Shown here one piece after another: positions 23,752-32,997 of a stretch of DNA of 58,928 nt. Location of the stretch: positions 1 through 58,928 of the forward strand of contig JAOPWC010000182.1 in the NCBI GenBank assembly GCA_025965895.1. The letters run 5' to 3'. A model generated the notes under the pieces. That model was not told the DNA's origin. It made no database searches and saw nothing but the letters and a program-made list of their open reading frames with translations. Within the stretch, counting starts at the first letter, position 1; each line of letters starts with the position of its first letter. Position numbers and translations under genes: made by a program. This DNA is from Mycobacterium sp. Its GTDB lineage: Bacteria > Actinomycetota > Actinomycetes > Mycobacteriales > Mycobacteriaceae.

Positions 23752-26700
23752 ATGGCGGCTGCGTTGGCGTGTATGAGCTGCGGCGCAGAACTGCGGTCGA
23801 GCGCGAAGTTCTGCGACAGGTGCGGTGCGCCAATTGCGCTGTCGGGCACGCCGGCGGAGTACAAGCAGGTTACGGTGCTGTTCGCCGACGTGGTGCATTC
23901 GATGGATATCGCGGCAGCGGTGGGTGCGGAGCGGTGGCGCGAGATCATGACCGAGCTGGTCAACCGTGCGGCAGCCGTTGTGCGGCGCTGCGGCGGCACG
24001 GTGGACAAGTTCACCGGCGACGGGATCATGGCGGTGTTCGGGGCGCCGGTCGCGTTGGAAGACCACGCCTATCGTGCGTGCCTGGCAGCGCTGCGAATTC
24101 AGGAAGAGGTCACCCGCCTGACGGCGGAGGTTGAACGCCGCGACGGCGTCGGCTTGCAACTACGTATCGGGCTGAACTCGGGTCAAGTGATAGCGGGCGA
24201 GATCGGCACCAGCCCTTTGGGTTACACCGCCATCGGGCAGCAGGTGGGGATGGCGCAGCGGATGGAGTCGGTGGCGCCGCCGGGTGGGGTGATGCTTGGC
24301 GAGTCCACCGCACGCCTAGTCGAGGGCGCGGCGGTGCTGGGGGAGCTGGAAATGGTGCGCATCAAAGGCGCGGAGGATCCGGTGCCGGCGCGGCGGCTGC
24401 TGAGCCTGGCCGCGCAGCGCCGATGGACCGGTCCTTCGGAGTCGACGTTGGTGGGCCGCGAGTGGGAAATGGCCGCGTTGGCGGCGATGCTGGATCGGTC
24501 AATTGGTGGACGCGGGTCTGTGGTCGCAGTGGTTGGTCCTGCTGGCATCGGGAAGACCCGACTCGCCGGTGAAGCCGTGCAGCTTGCGGCACGTCGCGGT
24601 GTCGAGGTGTTTTCCACCTTCTGTGAATCGCACGCCACCGACGTGCCGTTTCGTGTGGTGGCGCGCCTGCTGCGCGCGGTGGGGCAGGTCAGCGGACTGG
24701 ATGATCAGACAGCGCGGGCACGGGTGCGGGCAAAGGTTCCCGACGCCGACCCGCAGGACATGCTACTGCTCGACGACTTGCTCGGCATCGCCGATCCCGG
24801 TGTGGAGCTGCCCAAGATCGACCCGGATGCGCGGCGGCGGCGGTTGACCGCGCTGATCAACGCGGCCCAGCTGGCCCGCACCCAACCGGCAATCTTTGTC
24901 GTGGAGGATGTGCACTGGATCGACGAGGTCAGCGAATCCATGCTCGCCGACTTTGTGGCGATGATCCCCCAGACCCACTCGATGATGCTAATTACCTATC
25001 GCCCGGAGTACCACGGAGCTCTGCAGCACGTGGCGGGCGCACAGGCCATTGCCCTTTCACCCCTGAGCGATGCGGAAACCTCAACGCTGGTGGCTGAACT
25101 GTTGGGCCCCGATCCGTCCGTGGGTGAGATCGGCGCCATCATCGCCGGACGCGCCGCCGGTAACCCGTTCTTCGTCGAGGAGATCATCCGGGAGCTCGCC
25201 GACCGCGGCGTGCTGGTGGGCCAGCGCGGGAGCTACGCCTGCCGCACGGACGTCGGCGAGGTCCGCGTCCCGGCCACGCTGCAGGCGACCATCGCCGCCC
25301 GCCTCGACCGGCTGGGCCGGCTGGCCAAACACACGCTTGGCGCTGCTGCGGTCATCGGGTCTCGGTTCAGCTACGATCTGCTCGCGAGCCTGGGAATCGA
25401 TGCATCGCCCGACGAGTTGATCACCGCCGAACTCATCGATCAGGTGCGGTTCACCCCACGCGCCGAATATGCGTTTCGGCATCCGCTGATCCGTACCGTG
25501 GCCTACGAGTCACAACTGAAATCCGATCGCGACGGGTTGCACCGGCGGCTGGCGGCCGCGATCGAAGCCCGCGAGCCGGAATCGGGCGACCAGAACGCGG
25601 CGCTGATCGCGGAGCATCTGGAGGCCGCGGGTGATCTGCACGCCGCCTATGGCTGGCATTTGCGCGCCGCCACGTGGGCGACCAACCGCGACATCGCCGC
25701 GGCGCGACTGAGCTGGGAGCGTGCGGAAAAGATCGCCGACGCGTTACCCACCGAGGAACCGCAACGTGCAGCCATGCGCATTCTCCCGCGCACCATGTTG
25801 TGCGCGGTCGCCTGGCGAGTCCATGCACATGCGGCAGGCGCCCGCTTCGACGAATTGCGGGAGTTGTGCACGGCCGCCGGGGACAAGGCGTCACTGGCCA
25901 TCGCCATGGCGGGGCTGGTGATGGATCACGTGTATCAGGCCCGGATGCGCGAGGCGACGCAGCTGGCATCGGAAGCCATGGCCCTCATCGAGTCGGTCGG
26001 CGATCCGACCTTGACGGTGGGGCTGTCCATGCCGGTGATCTACGCCAAGATGGAGAACAACAAGTGGTGTGACGTGCTGCGGTGGTCGCAGACAGTCATC
26101 GACCTGGCCCACGGTGACCCGTCTAAAGGCAACTTCATTATCGGGTCTCCGTTAGCACTCGCCTTCACGACGCGGGCTATTGCCCGCTATTACCTGGGTC
26201 ATCCCGGATGGCCAGACGACCTGCAGCACGGCCTCGCCATGGCCCGCAGCGCCGACCCAATGTCATACGCCTTGGTCGTCGGCTACATCTACAACCCGGG
26301 GATACCGCTTGGAGTCCTCAGGGCCGAAGATCGGGCGGTGCGCGAAACCGAAGATGCCCTACGGATTGCCCAACGATCCGGTGACGATCTCGCGTTAGCC
26401 TTCACCCAGATGGCGCTGGGCGTCGCGCTGGTGCACCGCCAAACGGCTCCGGAGCGTGACCGCGGACAGAAGCTTCTGGCCGAAGTCAGCGAAGTGTTCC
26501 TGCGCCGGGGACACAACCTGTCCGAATTACCGATCGTCAACGTGTACTTGGCGCGTGAGAGGGCACGGGGTGGAGATCGCGATGACGCCATATCACTCAT
26601 GCGCGCCGCCGTCGACGATCTGTTCCGCGAGGGACAACTGCTGGCGTGGGGCGTTCCAGCGACGGCTGTTCTGGTGGAGACACTGCTGGACCGCGGCGCC

Positions 26701-26925
26701 GACGGTGACGTCGTCGAAGCCGAGGCCGCGATCGAGCGGTTAGCGGCGGCGCCGACCGACGACCGTTTAGCTGTGCGCGAGATCTTGCTGCTGCGACTCC
26801 AGGCTCTAGTGGCGCGGGCTCATAGCGACGCCGCCGCTTATGCCCACTTCAGGGATGGCTACCGCGGCATGGCGAGATCACTTGATTTCGACGGGCACAT
26901 AGCTTGGGCTGAAGCAATGCCATGA
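23752..26925 (+). CDS. Zn-ribbon/class III cyclase/AAA ATPase/TPR regulator
   Basis: A 1057-residue signalling protein. A zinc ribbon (CMSC at 7-10, CDRC at 21-24) precedes a class III nucleotide-cyclase domain (about 38-215). Both metal aspartates are present (Asp46 and Asp90), as is Lys86 of KFTGDG. However, the usual nucleotide Asp and transition-state Asn are Gln163 and Gly166; Arg170 is kept. Cyclase activity is therefore uncertain. A MalT/AfsR-like AAA ATPase follows, with Walker A GPAGIGKT (262-269) and Walker B-like IFVVEDVHW. The last 400 residues are TPR-like helices. It occupies the normal ESX-4 position. The ligand is unknown. Confidence 0.88.
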   Translation: MAAALACMSCGAELRSSAKFCDRCGAPIALSGTPAEYKQVTVLFADVVHSMDIAAAVGAERWREIMTELVNRAAAVVRRCGGTVDKFTGDGIMAVFGAPVALEDHAYRACLAALRIQEEVTRLTAEVERRDGVGLQLRIGLNSGQVIAGEIGTSPLGYTAIGQQVGMAQRMESVAPPGGVMLGESTARLVEGAAVLGELEMVRIKGAEDPVPARRLLSLAAQRRWTGPSESTLVGREWEMAALAAMLDRSIGGRGSVVAVVGPAGIGKTRLAGEAVQLAARRGVEVFSTFCESHATDVPFRVVARLLRAVGQVSGLDDQTARARVRAKVPDADPQDMLLLDDLLGIADPGVELPKIDPDARRRRLTALINAAQLARTQPAIFVVEDVHWIDEVSESMLADFVAMIPQTHSMMLITYRPEYHGALQHVAGAQAIALSPLSDAETSTLVAELLGPDPSVGEIGAIIAGRAAGNPFFVEEIIRELADRGVLVGQRGSYACRTDVGEVRVPATLQATIAARLDRLGRLAKHTLGAAAVIGSRFSYDLLASLGIDASPDELITAELIDQVRFTPRAEYAFRHPLIRTVAYESQLKSDRDGLHRRLAAAIEAREPESGDQNAALIAEHLEAAGDLHAAYGWHLRAATWATNRDIAAARLSWERAEKIADALPTEEPQRAAMRILPRTMLCAVAWRVHAHAAGARFDELRELCTAAGDKASLAIAMAGLVMDHVYQARMREATQLASEAMALIESVGDPTLTVGLSMPVIYAKMENNKWCDVLRWSQTVIDLAHGDPSKGNFIIGSPLALAFTTRAIARYYLGHPGWPDDLQHGLAMARSADPMSYALVVGYIYNPGIPLGVLRAEDRAVRETEDALRIAQRSGDDLALAFTQMALGVALVHRQTAPERDRGQKLLAEVSEVFLRRGHNLSELPIVNVYLARERARGGDRDDAISLMRAAVDDLFREGQLLAWGVPATAVLVETLLDRGADGDVVEAEAAIERLAAAPTDDRLAVREILLLRLQALVARAHSDAAAYAHFRDGYRGMARSLDFDGHIAWAEAMP

Positions 26926-27152
26926 CAGCGTCCCGCGTGGTCTTCGGGTCGTGCGGCAAACGAGGTGGGCCAGCGGGACGCCCTCGCGGCAGGCAGCTCC
27001 CAATCACGACCCGCCGCTAAGGATCTGGCGACTGATCCGCTGAGCCGCTTGGCGGCCATGAATACACCCGCGAGAACACCAGGATGCACCAGGGACGGCT
27101 ATCGCGTGTGCATCAGACGCAAGCGCAAGGCGGCCTGGGTGCGGGTTTCCTC

Positions 27153-27219
27153 AATCCAACGAATGCCCGAATCCAACGAATGCCCGAATCCAACGAATGC
27201 CGAATCCAACGAATGCCCG
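27153..27219. repeat. 17-bp x 4 tandem array
   Basis: AATCCAACGAATGCCCG occurs four times (27153, 27170, 27187, 27203); the third unit has lost one C. Confidence 0.97.
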
Positions 27220-27772
27220 CGTCGAGCGTCGGGAGGACGAGGTATTCGCCAGGTACTCGTCGCCCGGAGCGGCGGGACCACGTCGTTTGGTCTGGGCTGG
27301 GCAGCCCGTTGATTGCCCGGTCGTGCACAAGGTGGACGGCGCCGCCCTCGATCGCCCATTCAGATCGCGGCGGGTCCGATCATCTTCTGGACAGTGCCCG
27401 CACATTGCGACGCGAGTGCGGGTCGGTCGTCGACAGGCATACCTCGTCGCGCCGCGCTGGGTCGACCTGACGGCTCTGCAATCCGTGGCCGCAGACCGTC
27501 TCGCGCTGTTTGGCGCGACGCGGCGCTTGAGGATCTCTCCGCTTCGCCGCAACACGAAGTGGTCGAGTGGCTTTTGCCGGACACCCACTGCGAGTCAGGG
27601 AACTCGGCGCTAACCGCCGACCACTACTGCGGCAACCCGGTGGACCAGAGCGTCTCGCGCGCAGCGGAGTCGAGAAACACTGCCGCCGACACCAACCAAG
27701 CCTGCGGCACAAGCAGACCCGCGCGTTGCACCCGCATCAGACCGACCTGCCTCGTACCTCAATGACCCCGAC

Positions 27773-27820
27773 CCCAATAACCCCCGACCCCAATAACCCC
27801 CGCTCCCAATAACCCCCGCT
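27773..27820. repeat. 16-bp x 3 tandem array
   Basis: CCCAATAACCCCCGCT-type units at 27773, 27789 and 27805, with a further diverged copy just upstream. It ends 26 bp before the stop of the DUF7064-like gene. Confidence 0.95.
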
Positions 27821-27845
27821 CGGGTGGCGGATGTCAGCTCGGTGG

Positions 27846-28793
27846 TCACGGGATGATCATCCGTATCGCTGGGAGCAGGCGCGGCAGCGCCCGCAGCGTG
27901 CCTATTGGGCCGCCATGCCAGGCGTGCTCGGTCAGACCAACACCGGTGTGGAATCGACCGTCGACGATCGCTTCAAAGCGGGACGCCGACTCCTGGATCA
28001 CTAAACGCCTTTTGTACAAGCACGATTGGGCGGTGGCGCTGCCGTGAATCTCAAGCCGCAAGCCGCTGACGTCGGAGACCACGATCCGCGAGGCGCACGG
28101 AACCTGATGGCCGGCCCATCGGTAGTCCACGGTCAACTCCACCACCGCGTGGCTCGCGCCATCGTGGAAGATGTAGCCGCAGGGGTAGGCCAGGCCACCG
28201 CTGAACAACTGGGTGCAGTTCATGGTGAAGTCAGGGCTGAACAGCACCGTAATCCAGTCCCAGCGCTCTATGCTGCTCCACCGGCGGACCCCCCAGGACT
28301 TGTCTCGCTGACCGAGGCCATCAATCGCGTAGGTCGCTCCGCTCATCCTTACGGTGCCTGTGACCCGTCCGGACTGCTCCATGTGCACATCGGCGAAGCC
28401 GGACGGCAGGTATAGCCCAGGCGGCGCTTCGGCGTGGAAATCGAACGGCGCGTGCAGCGCAGTCCATGTCAGGTCCACCTCGTCGCGACCCCGCAGCAGT
28501 AGCCGCCACTTCGACATCGGTTCGCGCAGGTGAAACTCCAGAGCCCCCACCCTCAGCTGACGAGCATTGGGGGTACCGCTGTAGGGAGTGTTGAGTTTGG
28601 CGTAGCCACCCTCAACACCGCCGTTCCGCATGGTGTACAGCAGCGCGTCAGCGGTGTGATTGCTGGGGCGATATCCAATACGGGCCAAGCCCATTGCGTC
28701 CGACTCGGCGTCGAACCAACTGAAGAAGAAGCTTTCCTGCCAGTCCGGTTGCGATCCTTGGTCGTGCATAAATTCGTCATCGGCGTCGACCAT
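27846..28793 (-). CDS. DUF7064/CrtC-like lipocalin-fold protein
   Basis: About 315 residues. No signal peptide or membrane helix is seen. The central motif GLGQRDKSWGVRRW (around residues 165-180), with aromatic beta-strand-rich sequence on both sides, resembles the DUF7064/hydroxyneurosporene-hydratase-like family found in mycobacteria. The start is taken at the ATG at 28793, preceded by AGGA; a GTG 15 bases upstream is possible. Function is unknown; relatives are often near lipid-metabolism genes. It is flanked on both sides by tandem arrays. Confidence 0.75.
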   Translation of the reverse strand: MVDADDEFMHDQGSQPDWQESFFFSWFDAESDAMGLARIGYRPSNHTADALLYTMRNGGVEGGYAKLNTPYSGTPNARQLRVGALEFHLREPMSKWRLLLRGRDEVDLTWTALHAPFDFHAEAPPGLYLPSGFADVHMEQSGRVTGTVRMSGATYAIDGLGQRDKSWGVRRWSSIERWDWITVLFSPDFTMNCTQLFSGGLAYPCGYIFHDGASHAVVELTVDYRWAGHQVPCASRIVVSDVSGLRLEIHGSATAQSCLYKRRLVIQESASRFEAIVDGRFHTGVGLTEHAWHGGPIGTLRALPRLLPAIRMIIP

Positions 28794-28812
28794 CGAGTCC
28801 GTCCTCACAATT

Positions 28813-28872
28813 CGGAGACAAATAACGCGGAGACAAATATGGTGGCGACAAATATGGTGGCGACAAGAATCT
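28813..28872. repeat. 15-bp x 4 tandem array
   Basis: Units of type CGGAGACAAATATGG / TGGCGACAAATATGG start at 28813, 28828, 28843 and 28858, just upstream of the DUF7064-like gene start. A looser period of about 31 bp (GTAATCCTCAC repeated) continues to about 28940. Confidence 0.93.
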
Positions 28873-28928
28873 CCAAGACTACGCGACCTAGGTAATCCTC
28901 ACGGCATTTGTAATCCACGCGTGTAATC

Positions 28929-29005
28929 CTCACCGCATTGCGGTCTCGGCAATGGATCAAGAACGTCCTGGTGCTCGCAGTGGCCGCCCTCGCGGCAACG
29001 TTCAC
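28929..29005 (+). pseudogene. UbiA-type prenyltransferase fragment
   Basis: About 24 codons read LRSRQWIKNVLVLAVAALA, the characteristic N-terminal helix of UbiA-family decaprenyl-phosphate phosphoribosyltransferase proteins (family pattern RPRQWVKNVLVLAAP). Similarity ends abruptly where an 18-bp tandem array starts. The rest of the roughly 300-residue gene is absent. The match is short, so coincidence is possible. Confidence 0.45.
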
Positions 29006-29009
29006 TACG

Positions 29010-29055
29010 ACAAGCTCGATGTCCTCTACAAGCTTGATGTCCTCTACAAGGTGGG
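29010..29055. repeat. 18-bp x 2.5 tandem array
   Basis: ACAAGCTCGATGTCCTCT at 29010 and a copy at 29028 with one change, followed by a partial third copy. Confidence 0.92.
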
Positions 29056-29181
29056 TATCGCTTTCGAACACTTCCCGGCCTCTAACCGGCCATCCCAAGG
29101 TCGTTCAGTGGTTTGCTCGAAGCAGGAATGAAGCCCCGCCGCGGTCGTGGGTCGTTATTGGCGCGCGCGGATTCTTCCCCG

Positions 29182-29211
29182 ATCGACAAAGAATCGACAA
29201 AGAATCGACAC
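29182..29211. repeat. 11-bp x 2.7 tandem array
   Basis: ATCGACAAAGA repeats at 29182 and 29193, with a partial third copy from 29204, about 50 bp upstream of the MpaB-like gene. Confidence 0.9.
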
Positions 29212-29257
29212 AAGGATAAGCGCTAGCGAAGAGCGCAAAGTCTGCCATGCTGTGCGC

Positions 29258-30430
29258 ATGGCGGGCGCAAATAGAAGCCCAAGATGGACGAACGCCAAGC
29301 TCGATCGCATGCGTCGGCTAGGCGATCCGGTGGCCGACGAGCCGGTCGACGCCGTGCTCAAGCAGGGCGGCGTCAAGGCGGTCAATGCGATCCTGCAGAA
29401 GCTGGTGCGCGTCGACCAGCCGGTGCCGCGCGACCTGCCCGAGGAACTCCAGGACTACCTGGTCAATACGCTGCCCCTGCCCGACTGGGCCGACATGCGC
29501 AAGATCGAGCGCGGGCAGCAGCTATTCGAGACATGGGGTCTCCAGATCGCGCTGTGCCTGTTCTGCGCGTCGCTCCCGTCGTCGTACGCGGCAGCCAACG
29601 GCGTGAAAGTGCTATACCTGACGGCCCAGCTCGATACCAACGCACGCCGACGGGTGATGGAGACCGGCCAGTTCCTGTTCGACGTGCTCACCGTCGGCGG
29701 CCTCGCCGAGAACGGCACGGGCCGGCGCACCATCCAGCGCGTCCGGCTGATGCACGCCGCTGTGCGCCAGCTGATCAAGGCGCGCAACGAGCAGCAGCCC
29801 GACCTGTGGGATCCGGACTGGGGCACACCGATCAATCAAGAGGACCTGGCCGGGACACTCCTGGCTTTCTGGTATGTCGTCACCGATCCGATGCGTCGCC
29901 TCGGCGTGCACGTGTCCGCCGACGACGCCGACGCGTACCTGCATCTATGGAACGTCATCGGGCACCAGCTCGGCGTGTGCGATGAGCTGCTGGTGCACGA
30001 CCTGAGCAAGGCCACCGCGCTAGTCGACGCCATCCGGCGCAGGCAGTTCAAGGCGTCACCCGAAGGGCGGGATATGACCCGTGCGCTCCTCGTGTTGCTC
30101 GACCAGTTGACGCCCCTCCATCGGTTCGACGACACGATCCCTCCGTTGATCCGCCACCTGATCGGCGACAAGACCGCCAACCTGCTGCGCGTGCCGCAGT
30201 CGGATCGGGTCGGCGACTTCGGGCGGCTCGAGCGCATCGCCAAGTGGTTCTATGTCCGTGTCTTTGGCCGGACCAAGCGCGACTCTGAGCGCTATGAACT
30301 GGTGTCGCGCATAGCCCGCCCATTCGCGCGCGAACTGCTGCGGGAACTGTTCACGCTGGAGCGGGGTGGCGAGCGGGCGCCGTTCGCGATACCCGATCAC
30401 CTCGCCCGCAGCTGGGAGCTTTCGAGGTGA
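29258..30430 (+). CDS. MpaB/DUF2236 family oxygenase-like protein
   Basis: 390 residues of the DUF2236/MpaB family, which includes rubber-oxygenase-type b-heme proteins. The N-terminal part has the conserved VKVLYLTAQLDTNARRR region; the central TDPMRRLGV and the helix WNVIGHQLGV contain His residues that could ligate heme. Mycobacteria usually carry many paralogues of unknown substrate. The start is ATG at 29258 (MAGANRSPRW), with an in-frame GTG two codons upstream. Adjacent genes give no pathway context. Confidence 0.85.
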   Translation: MAGANRSPRWTNAKLDRMRRLGDPVADEPVDAVLKQGGVKAVNAILQKLVRVDQPVPRDLPEELQDYLVNTLPLPDWADMRKIERGQQLFETWGLQIALCLFCASLPSSYAAANGVKVLYLTAQLDTNARRRVMETGQFLFDVLTVGGLAENGTGRRTIQRVRLMHAAVRQLIKARNEQQPDLWDPDWGTPINQEDLAGTLLAFWYVVTDPMRRLGVHVSADDADAYLHLWNVIGHQLGVCDELLVHDLSKATALVDAIRRRQFKASPEGRDMTRALLVLLDQLTPLHRFDDTIPPLIRHLIGDKTANLLRVPQSDRVGDFGRLERIAKWFYVRVFGRTKRDSERYELVSRIARPFARELLRELFTLERGGERAPFAIPDHLARSWELSR

Positions 30431-31250
30431 GTTCACGGTGATAACTCGCCCAAAACATTGGCGCGTGCGGTCCGTCGCGAGGGCTAGCCGAGAAGGCCAT
30501 ACCGCCAAGGCTTACGGTAAACCAGCCTTGTGCTCCGCGCACATCGGAAACGGTATGAGGAGCAGGGGCATCCAGCCGAACTAAGCCGAGGCGGTGCCGG
30601 CAGGAGCCGGCCCGGTTGGTTTTTCTACCTCCAAAACGGCAAAATAATCGCGAGAGAAGCCGATTTTGGCTGAGTTATCATGTGTTTCTTCAATTTTCGA
30701 CTTTCGAAGTTGTTACCTTGACCAGCTCGCGATGTGCTGGGCGGCCCGTTGGAGCCGTGCGGCAGCGACCCGCTCACCGGCTTCTACCGCGATGACTGCT
30801 GCTCGACCGGGCCTGAGGACGGGGCGCCACCCTGCGAAACGAGGCGGTCGTCGCGTCTTTGGTTAAGACCCAAGGATCCGACGAGCACGATCTCTCGGAG
30901 CAGAGGGCCAGCCTGACCGCTTGGGTCGCGCGGGGTACTTCCGCAGATCTTTCGGTCCGGCTCACCGAAGCTTCGTGCCCTTCAAGCAATTCCAACAAAA
31001 CGGCTGCGAAGATCCACGATTGCGTCCACACACGTGCCGTCGCGCCACAGTCGCACGTCCTGCGGCGCTCGATCGAGGAGCTGCTCTACGAAGCGGTTCG
31101 CGGCATCGACGGGAGCCAAACCTGGCCGCACGGACATGCAGCTTGTGGCCCTACGGCCGAAGCCGGTGAAGGGCTTGGACGCGCATTAGGCGCCGCCGAG
31201 CGCGCCGACCAGCAGGCATCCCCGAGACCCCTCTCTGACCGGAATACCGC
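30431..31250. other. Decayed 820-bp region with a DUF2237 fragment
   Basis: Between the MpaB-like gene and the TlpA-like gene. Contains the DUF2237 fragment at 30734 and otherwise no supported gene or repeat. Its local base composition is partly more AT-rich (about 30620-30730). Confidence 0.5.
30734..30916 (+). pseudogene. Truncated DUF2237 family gene
   Basis: From a GTG at 30734 the frame reads LGGPLEPCGSDPLTGFYRDDCC then STGPED, a clear match to the start of the DUF2237 family (normally about 115-130 residues). After GPED the family continuation (the SHTVCAVMT-type segment) is replaced by unrelated sequence, and the frame stops at 30916. The C-terminal two thirds, including the conserved GDRWCLCA region, is missing. 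Pseudogene. Confidence 0.8.
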
Positions 31251-32302
31251 TCACGCCTTGGACGCCGTGTAGTACGGCCGGCCGGCGGCCTCCCACTCCC
31301 GGTACAACTCGAAGAACGGTTGACCGAACGGATCCTGGCCTCGCAGCGGCATCGAACCTCGCCGGATCGTGAAGTCGTGTGGGGCCAGTTCCCCGGCACG
31401 AACGAAATGCGGCTCAGCGAACTCGGGCTCACCGGAGCGCAAAACCTCGACCGCCAAACGGTATTCGGCCCTGGCCTGCTGTTGGTGGTGGTCGGGCAAG
31501 ACCTGATGCGCGCGCACCGCGGCGTCGTTCGAATAGGGTCTGGAATCGTCCAGGACCCCGCGCTCCAACGCCTCCAGATGCGGCGCTGAAGGTCGGCCGT
31601 GAAATTCGATGAACTTGTCGTCACCGAACTCGGCGGCGTTCGGTCGGACGGTCCGGTCGTTCTCGTCGATCCACAGGACCGTCGGCACGTTGCGGATCCC
31701 ATACGCGTCGACGAACTCGTGGTCCGCGTCGACGAGCACCGGAAACGTCGCGTTGGCTTCCTCGACCCATGGCTTGACGACGTCGGCTGATTCGTCGACG
31801 GCCACCGCCACCACCGAGAAGTTCCGGTCGGCCCATTTGTCCTGCAGTTGCTGCCACGCCGGCAGGTCGTAGCGACAGCCACACCAGGACGCGAACGCGA
31901 CGACCAGGCGCTTGCGGCCGTGGTAGTCGCGGACACTGGCCATCGATCCGTCAACGGTAGGCAGCCGCACGTCGGGCGCCTGCAACGACGCCAGTGCCGC
32001 GGCCCGCTCGGCCGCCGGATGCCCGAGCACCACCAGAGCCGCCACTGGTTCCACGGCCGCCGGCCAACCCACCGTGGCGCCCAGGGCGGTGGGGTCAACC
32101 CAACCCGGGGCCCAAGCGCCTCCCGATCGCGGACCGGCGCGCAGACATCATCGCGGCAGAGTCCTTGCGGTTTCAGCTGCCAACCGGTGACGCGCTTCAA
32201 CTCGTCGGCGGGAATCAGCAGGCGCTGATCGTCGCGTCCTCCGTCGACCTGGTGCGACCCGTCACGAATGACCCGAATGAGCAGAGGTTCCACCCGCAGC
32301 AC
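31251..32302 (-). pseudogene. TlpA-like thioredoxin-fold protein, frameshifted
   Basis: The C-terminal frame (31251 to about 32090) is a thioredoxin-fold domain with FASWCGCRYDLPAW, so the site is WCGC and not CxxC, and IRNVPTVLWID containing the cis-Pro. The N-terminal part lies in a different frame: from about 32302, LLIRVIRDGSHQVDGG, LLIPADELKRVTGW and CRDDVCAPVRDREALG, ending near 32105. The two parts join if one base is restored around 32095-32105 (a GGGTTGGGTTG stretch). It starts 11 nt after the CGNR gene stop. This is either a true frameshift or a sequencing error. Confidence 0.75.
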
Positions 32303-32313
32303 CGTACCGGGGA

Positions 32314-32868
32314 TTATGCAGAGTTGGCCCGCCGTTCGCGATACGCGGCCACGTGCTGGCGGTTTCCGCAATTACCGGTGTCGCAGAAGATACGAGACCT
32401 GTTGCGCGACAGGTCCATCAGCGCCGCGTCGCAATCTGGCGCCGCGCAGATCTTGAGCCGCCGAAGCTCCCCCACCCGGACCAGGTCGGCCAAGGCCATC
32501 GCCATCTCCGCCCCCATCCGCTGGGCCAGTGGATCGTGCACCGACGCCAGGTGCAGGTGCCATTCCGGCATCTCCGGGTGGCGGGTCAGCCATGGCGCCG
32601 CATGGGTGTCGGCGAGCAGCGTGTTCACCTGCCCGACGGCCCGCACCTCGTCGTCCGCAGACTCCCAGATCCGGCCCAACCGGGCCCGCAGCGCGTGCAC
32701 GGCGGTGAGCTCGGCGTCGTCGTGATCACGCCGGCCCGTCCAGCCGAACAGGTCCAGGTACGCGTCGAGCGCCGCCTGATCCGGAAGCTGTTCACCATCG
32801 ATCCTGTCGCTGTTGATCAGCGCACTTGCGGCCCGCAACGTGAGCTCTGTGTCATGACTGAAAAGCAT
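32314..32868 (-). CDS. CGNR zinc-finger/ABATE domain regulator
   Basis: About 184 residues. The N-terminal stress-induced ABATE-type domain (HDTELTLRAASALIN onward) is followed by a C-terminal zinc-finger domain: CAAPDC, then FCDTGNCGNRQHVAAYR with the signature CGNR. These proteins are probable transcription regulators in actinobacteria. I start at ATG 32868 (MLFSHDTEL), the usual family beginning; an ATG nine bases upstream is also in frame. It is followed by the TlpA-like gene 11 nt downstream, which suggests an operon. Target unknown. Confidence 0.85.
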   Translation of the reverse strand: MLFSHDTELTLRAASALINSDRIDGEQLPDQAALDAYLDLFGWTGRRDHDDAELTAVHALRARLGRIWESADDEVRAVGQVNTLLADTHAAPWLTRHPEMPEWHLHLASVHDPLAQRMGAEMAMALADLVRVGELRRLKICAAPDCDAALMDLSRNRSRIFCDTGNCGNRQHVAAYRERRANSA

Positions 32869-32915
32869 TTGACCCATGACCTCGCGGGGTTGTAGCGTCA
32901 CTACCAAAGCCGATT

Positions 32916-32948
32916 TTACTCATTACAGCAGCTCTTACTCATTACAGC
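32916..32948. repeat. 19-bp x 1.7 tandem duplication
   Basis: TTACTCATTACAGCAGCTC followed by a partial second copy (TTACTCATTACAGC), abutting the next array. Confidence 0.8.
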
Positions 32949-32989
32949 CGTGGATAGGGCAGCCGTGGATAGGGCAGCCGTGGATACGG
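32945..32989. repeat. 15-bp x 3 tandem array before the EamA gene
   Basis: CAGCCGTGGATAGGG at 32945 and 32960 and a variant at 32975. It ends next to the GGAGGA ribosome binding site of the EamA gene. Each unit holds a GTG in frame with the gene, so extra upstream starts are created. Confidence 0.93.
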
Positions 32990-32997
32990 AGGACTCG

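Larger units (their letters stand above)
26926..27845. other. Unassigned 920-bp gap
   Basis: No frame has a convincing start and family. Two tandem arrays (17-bp x 4 and 16-bp x 3) lie in it. Overlapping frames on several strands without clear codon bias suggest decayed coding DNA. Confidence 0.5.
28794..29257. other. Repeat-bearing gap with a UbiA-like fragment
   Basis: About 460 bp separating two divergent genes. It holds three tandem arrays and a short UbiA-like fragment. Nothing else is supported. Confidence 0.55.
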
